From positions 1 through 64,000 of the forward strand of contig JAEUVY010000018.1 in the NCBI GenBank assembly GCA_016786565.1: a DNA stretch of 64,000 nucleotides, in the 5' to 3' direction. Source of the stretch: Flavipsychrobacter sp. GTDB lineage: Bacteria > Bacteroidota > Bacteroidia > Chitinophagales > Chitinophagaceae. Both the position numbers and the translations under genes were made by a program. The number at the start of each line of letters is the position of its first letter. The first letter of the stretch is position 1. Below are positions 62,780 through 64,000 of this stretch, piece after piece. Below the pieces are notes generated by a model that saw nothing but the letters and a program-made list of their open reading frames with translations, was not told the origin of the DNA and did no database searches.

Positions 62780-63925
62780 ATGAACAGATACATCATAATC
62801 ATATTATCTATCGCAGCGGGCCTCGTCTCGTCCTGCGGTACCAAAGAAGAACGAAAGAAGGAAACACCCACCGCAGCTACTGCAGCAGCTGACGCAGGCG
62901 ACATGGTGACACTAACGCCCGAACAGGCCACCAACGCGGGCATAGCCCTGGGGCAGGCCGAAAAGCGCAGCATCCACACCAACCTCAAGGTGAACGGCAC
63001 TATTGACGTTGTACCCGAGAATGTGGTATCTATAAGTATACCACTGGGTGGTTATGTGCGCCGCACCACACTGATGCCCGGCGAACGGGTAGCAAAAGGT
63101 GCCGTGCTCGCTACCATCGAAGATCAGCAGTACATCCAGTTGCAGCAAGACTACCTCACGGCGCAGAGTCGTCTCACCTATCTTGAGGCCGAATACAAGC
63201 GCCAGCAGCAACTGAACAGCACCCGTGCCACCAGCGACAAAGTGTACCAGCAGGCTTTGGCCGACTATGAAGCACAGCGGATACTATTGGCTGCACTGGC
63301 CGAAAAGCTCAGGCTCATCGGCATAGACCCTTCACGCCTTACCGAGAAGTCGCTCACGCGCACCATCAACCTATATGCCCCAATCAGTGGCTACATCACC
63401 AAGGTGAACGTGAACCCCGGCAAGTATGCCAGCCCTACCGATGTGTTGTTCGAACTGGTAAACACCTCTACGCTGCACCTGTCGCTTACCGTCTTCGAGA
63501 ACAACGCAGGCAGCATCAAGGAAGGGCAGATCGTAACCTGCTACTCCAACATCAACCCTGCCAAAAAGTACAAAGCCAAGGTGCACCTCATAACGCCGAG
63601 CATAGACAAAGACCGCGCCACCGGTGTGCATTGCGACTTTATCGATGCCGATAAGGACCTCATACCCGGCCTGTATATGAACGCCGAAATAGAGATGGAG
63701 AATGCCGAGCGCAACTGCCTGCCGGAGGGTGCTGTAGTGACCTGGGAAAACGAGACCTACATCTTCGTAGAGACCGGCAAGGACAGCTACAAAATGGCCA
63801 AGGTGCAGGTAGGCACAGCCGATGAAGGTTTTGTTCCGGTAATATCTGCTCTGCCTGCCGGGCAGATCGTTACCACCAATGCCTACGCACTCCTGTCAAA
63901 ACTGAAGAACAGCACCGAAGAATAA
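62780..63925 (+). CDS. Periplasmic adaptor (membrane fusion) lipoprotein of the efflux system
   Basis: A 381-residue CzcB/CusB-like adaptor linking pump and channel. A lipoprotein signal ends at LVSSC (Cys19). The usual order follows: barrel-sandwich half (VSISIPLGGYVRRTTLMPGE), an alpha-hairpin (about 115-190, YIQLQQDYLTAQSRLTYLEA), the second half (LYAPISGYITKVNVNPGKYA), a beta-barrel and a membrane-proximal domain (LPEGAVVTWENETYIFVE). It lacks an obvious metal-binding His/Met-rich extension. Confidence 0.92.
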   Translation: MNRYIIIILSIAAGLVSSCGTKEERKKETPTAATAAADAGDMVTLTPEQATNAGIALGQAEKRSIHTNLKVNGTIDVVPENVVSISIPLGGYVRRTTLMPGERVAKGAVLATIEDQQYIQLQQDYLTAQSRLTYLEAEYKRQQQLNSTRATSDKVYQQALADYEAQRILLAALAEKLRLIGIDPSRLTEKSLTRTINLYAPISGYITKVNVNPGKYASPTDVLFELVNTSTLHLSLTVFENNAGSIKEGQIVTCYSNINPAKKYKAKVHLITPSIDKDRATGVHCDFIDADKDLIPGLYMNAEIEMENAERNCLPEGAVVTWENETYIFVETGKDSYKMAKVQVGTADEGFVPVISALPAGQIVTTNAYALLSKLKNSTEE

Positions 63926-63932
63926 CGCCTGT

Positions 63933-64000
63933 TTACAAGGCCAGATAACCCACTACTGCCGCATCGCCAAAGGCGTCTTTTATGCGGTGGTAGTGGGTGT
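63933..64000 (-). CDS. C-terminal end of a truncated leftward gene
   Basis: Read leftward from the right edge, one frame encodes about 21 residues ending FGDAAVVGYLAL and a TAA at 63933. The other frames are stopped or less protein-like. It converges on the adaptor gene, whose stop is 7 bases away. Too little is visible to name it, and a strong inverted repeat spans the same bases. Confidence 0.35.
   Translation of the reverse strand, partial: THYHRIKDAFGDAAVVGYLAL

Overview
The window looks like a chromosomal segment of a Bacteroidota bacterium, most likely of the Chitinophagaceae/Chitinophagales group. The evidence is type IX secretion (a SprE/PorW-type protein at the left end and two large proteins with C-terminal sorting domains), recurrent TAnnTTTG promoter boxes lying very close to start codons, an AtpZ-type gene, a MetH that lacks its homocysteine domain, and a CzcA pump fused to a TolC-like channel. 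No phylogenetic marker gene is present, so the family-level placement is inference.

Layout. 1-0.3 kb: leftward AtpZ-like gene coupled to a truncated gene, probably the front of an ATP synthase cluster. 0.5-7.9 kb: rightward sprE-like gene, hutI, an APC amino acid permease and a receiver/HPt pair. 7.9-12.2 kb: leftward polyprenyl synthase, RNase R, RsgA and a 39-residue membrane protein. 12.2-14.1 kb: a repeat-rich gap with one unknown gene, REP-like palindromes and a 162-bp MITE-like inverted-repeat element. 14.1-16.1 kb: an RmlD-like reductase and a Tat-exported glycosylasparaginase. 16.2-22.6 kb: a leftward envelope group (TonB receptor, head-GIN lipoprotein, AGFVN-repeat protein, MauE-thioredoxin fusion), then HMG-CoA lyase.

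22.6-29.8 kb holds the most intriguing locus. It is a tight five-gene leftward operon encoding an E1/ThiF-nitroreductase fusion (Rv1355c/MoeY type), a GNAT/autoinducer-synthase-like acyltransferase, a 7TM histidine kinase, a receiver-histidine kinase and a receiver protein. A divergent receiver gene, closely similar to the receiver in the second kinase, sits next to it. I read it as a biosynthetic pair of unknown product wired to a phosphorelay.

29.8-32.2 kb: NlpC/P60 peptidase, EVE-domain protein and MetF. 32.3-42.0 kb: a single 3249-residue surface protein with 36 Ig-like (BIG2-type) repeats, a P-domain-like module, a LamG-like module and a T9SS sorting domain. It is followed by an AT-rich gap and tRNA-Gln. 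43.0-53.2 kb: housekeeping and envelope genes (PGI/PMI, YraN, RibF, secreted M14 carboxypeptidase, NAD(P)HX repair enzyme, secreted metallo-beta-lactamase-fold protein, an internally duplicated membrane protein, SurA, DUF486). 53.4-57.9 kb: MetH core, a PAP2-like membrane protein and a fatty acid desaturase. 57.9-63.9 kb: a divalent-metal efflux operon (small secreted protein, CzcA-TolC fusion, CzcB-like adaptor). A truncated leftward gene ends the window.

Functional links: SprE would serve T9SS export of the giant adhesin and the carboxypeptidase. SurA, NlpC/P60, the TonB receptor and the efflux fusion are further envelope functions. MetF and MetH are consecutive steps of methionine synthesis although they lie 21 kb apart.
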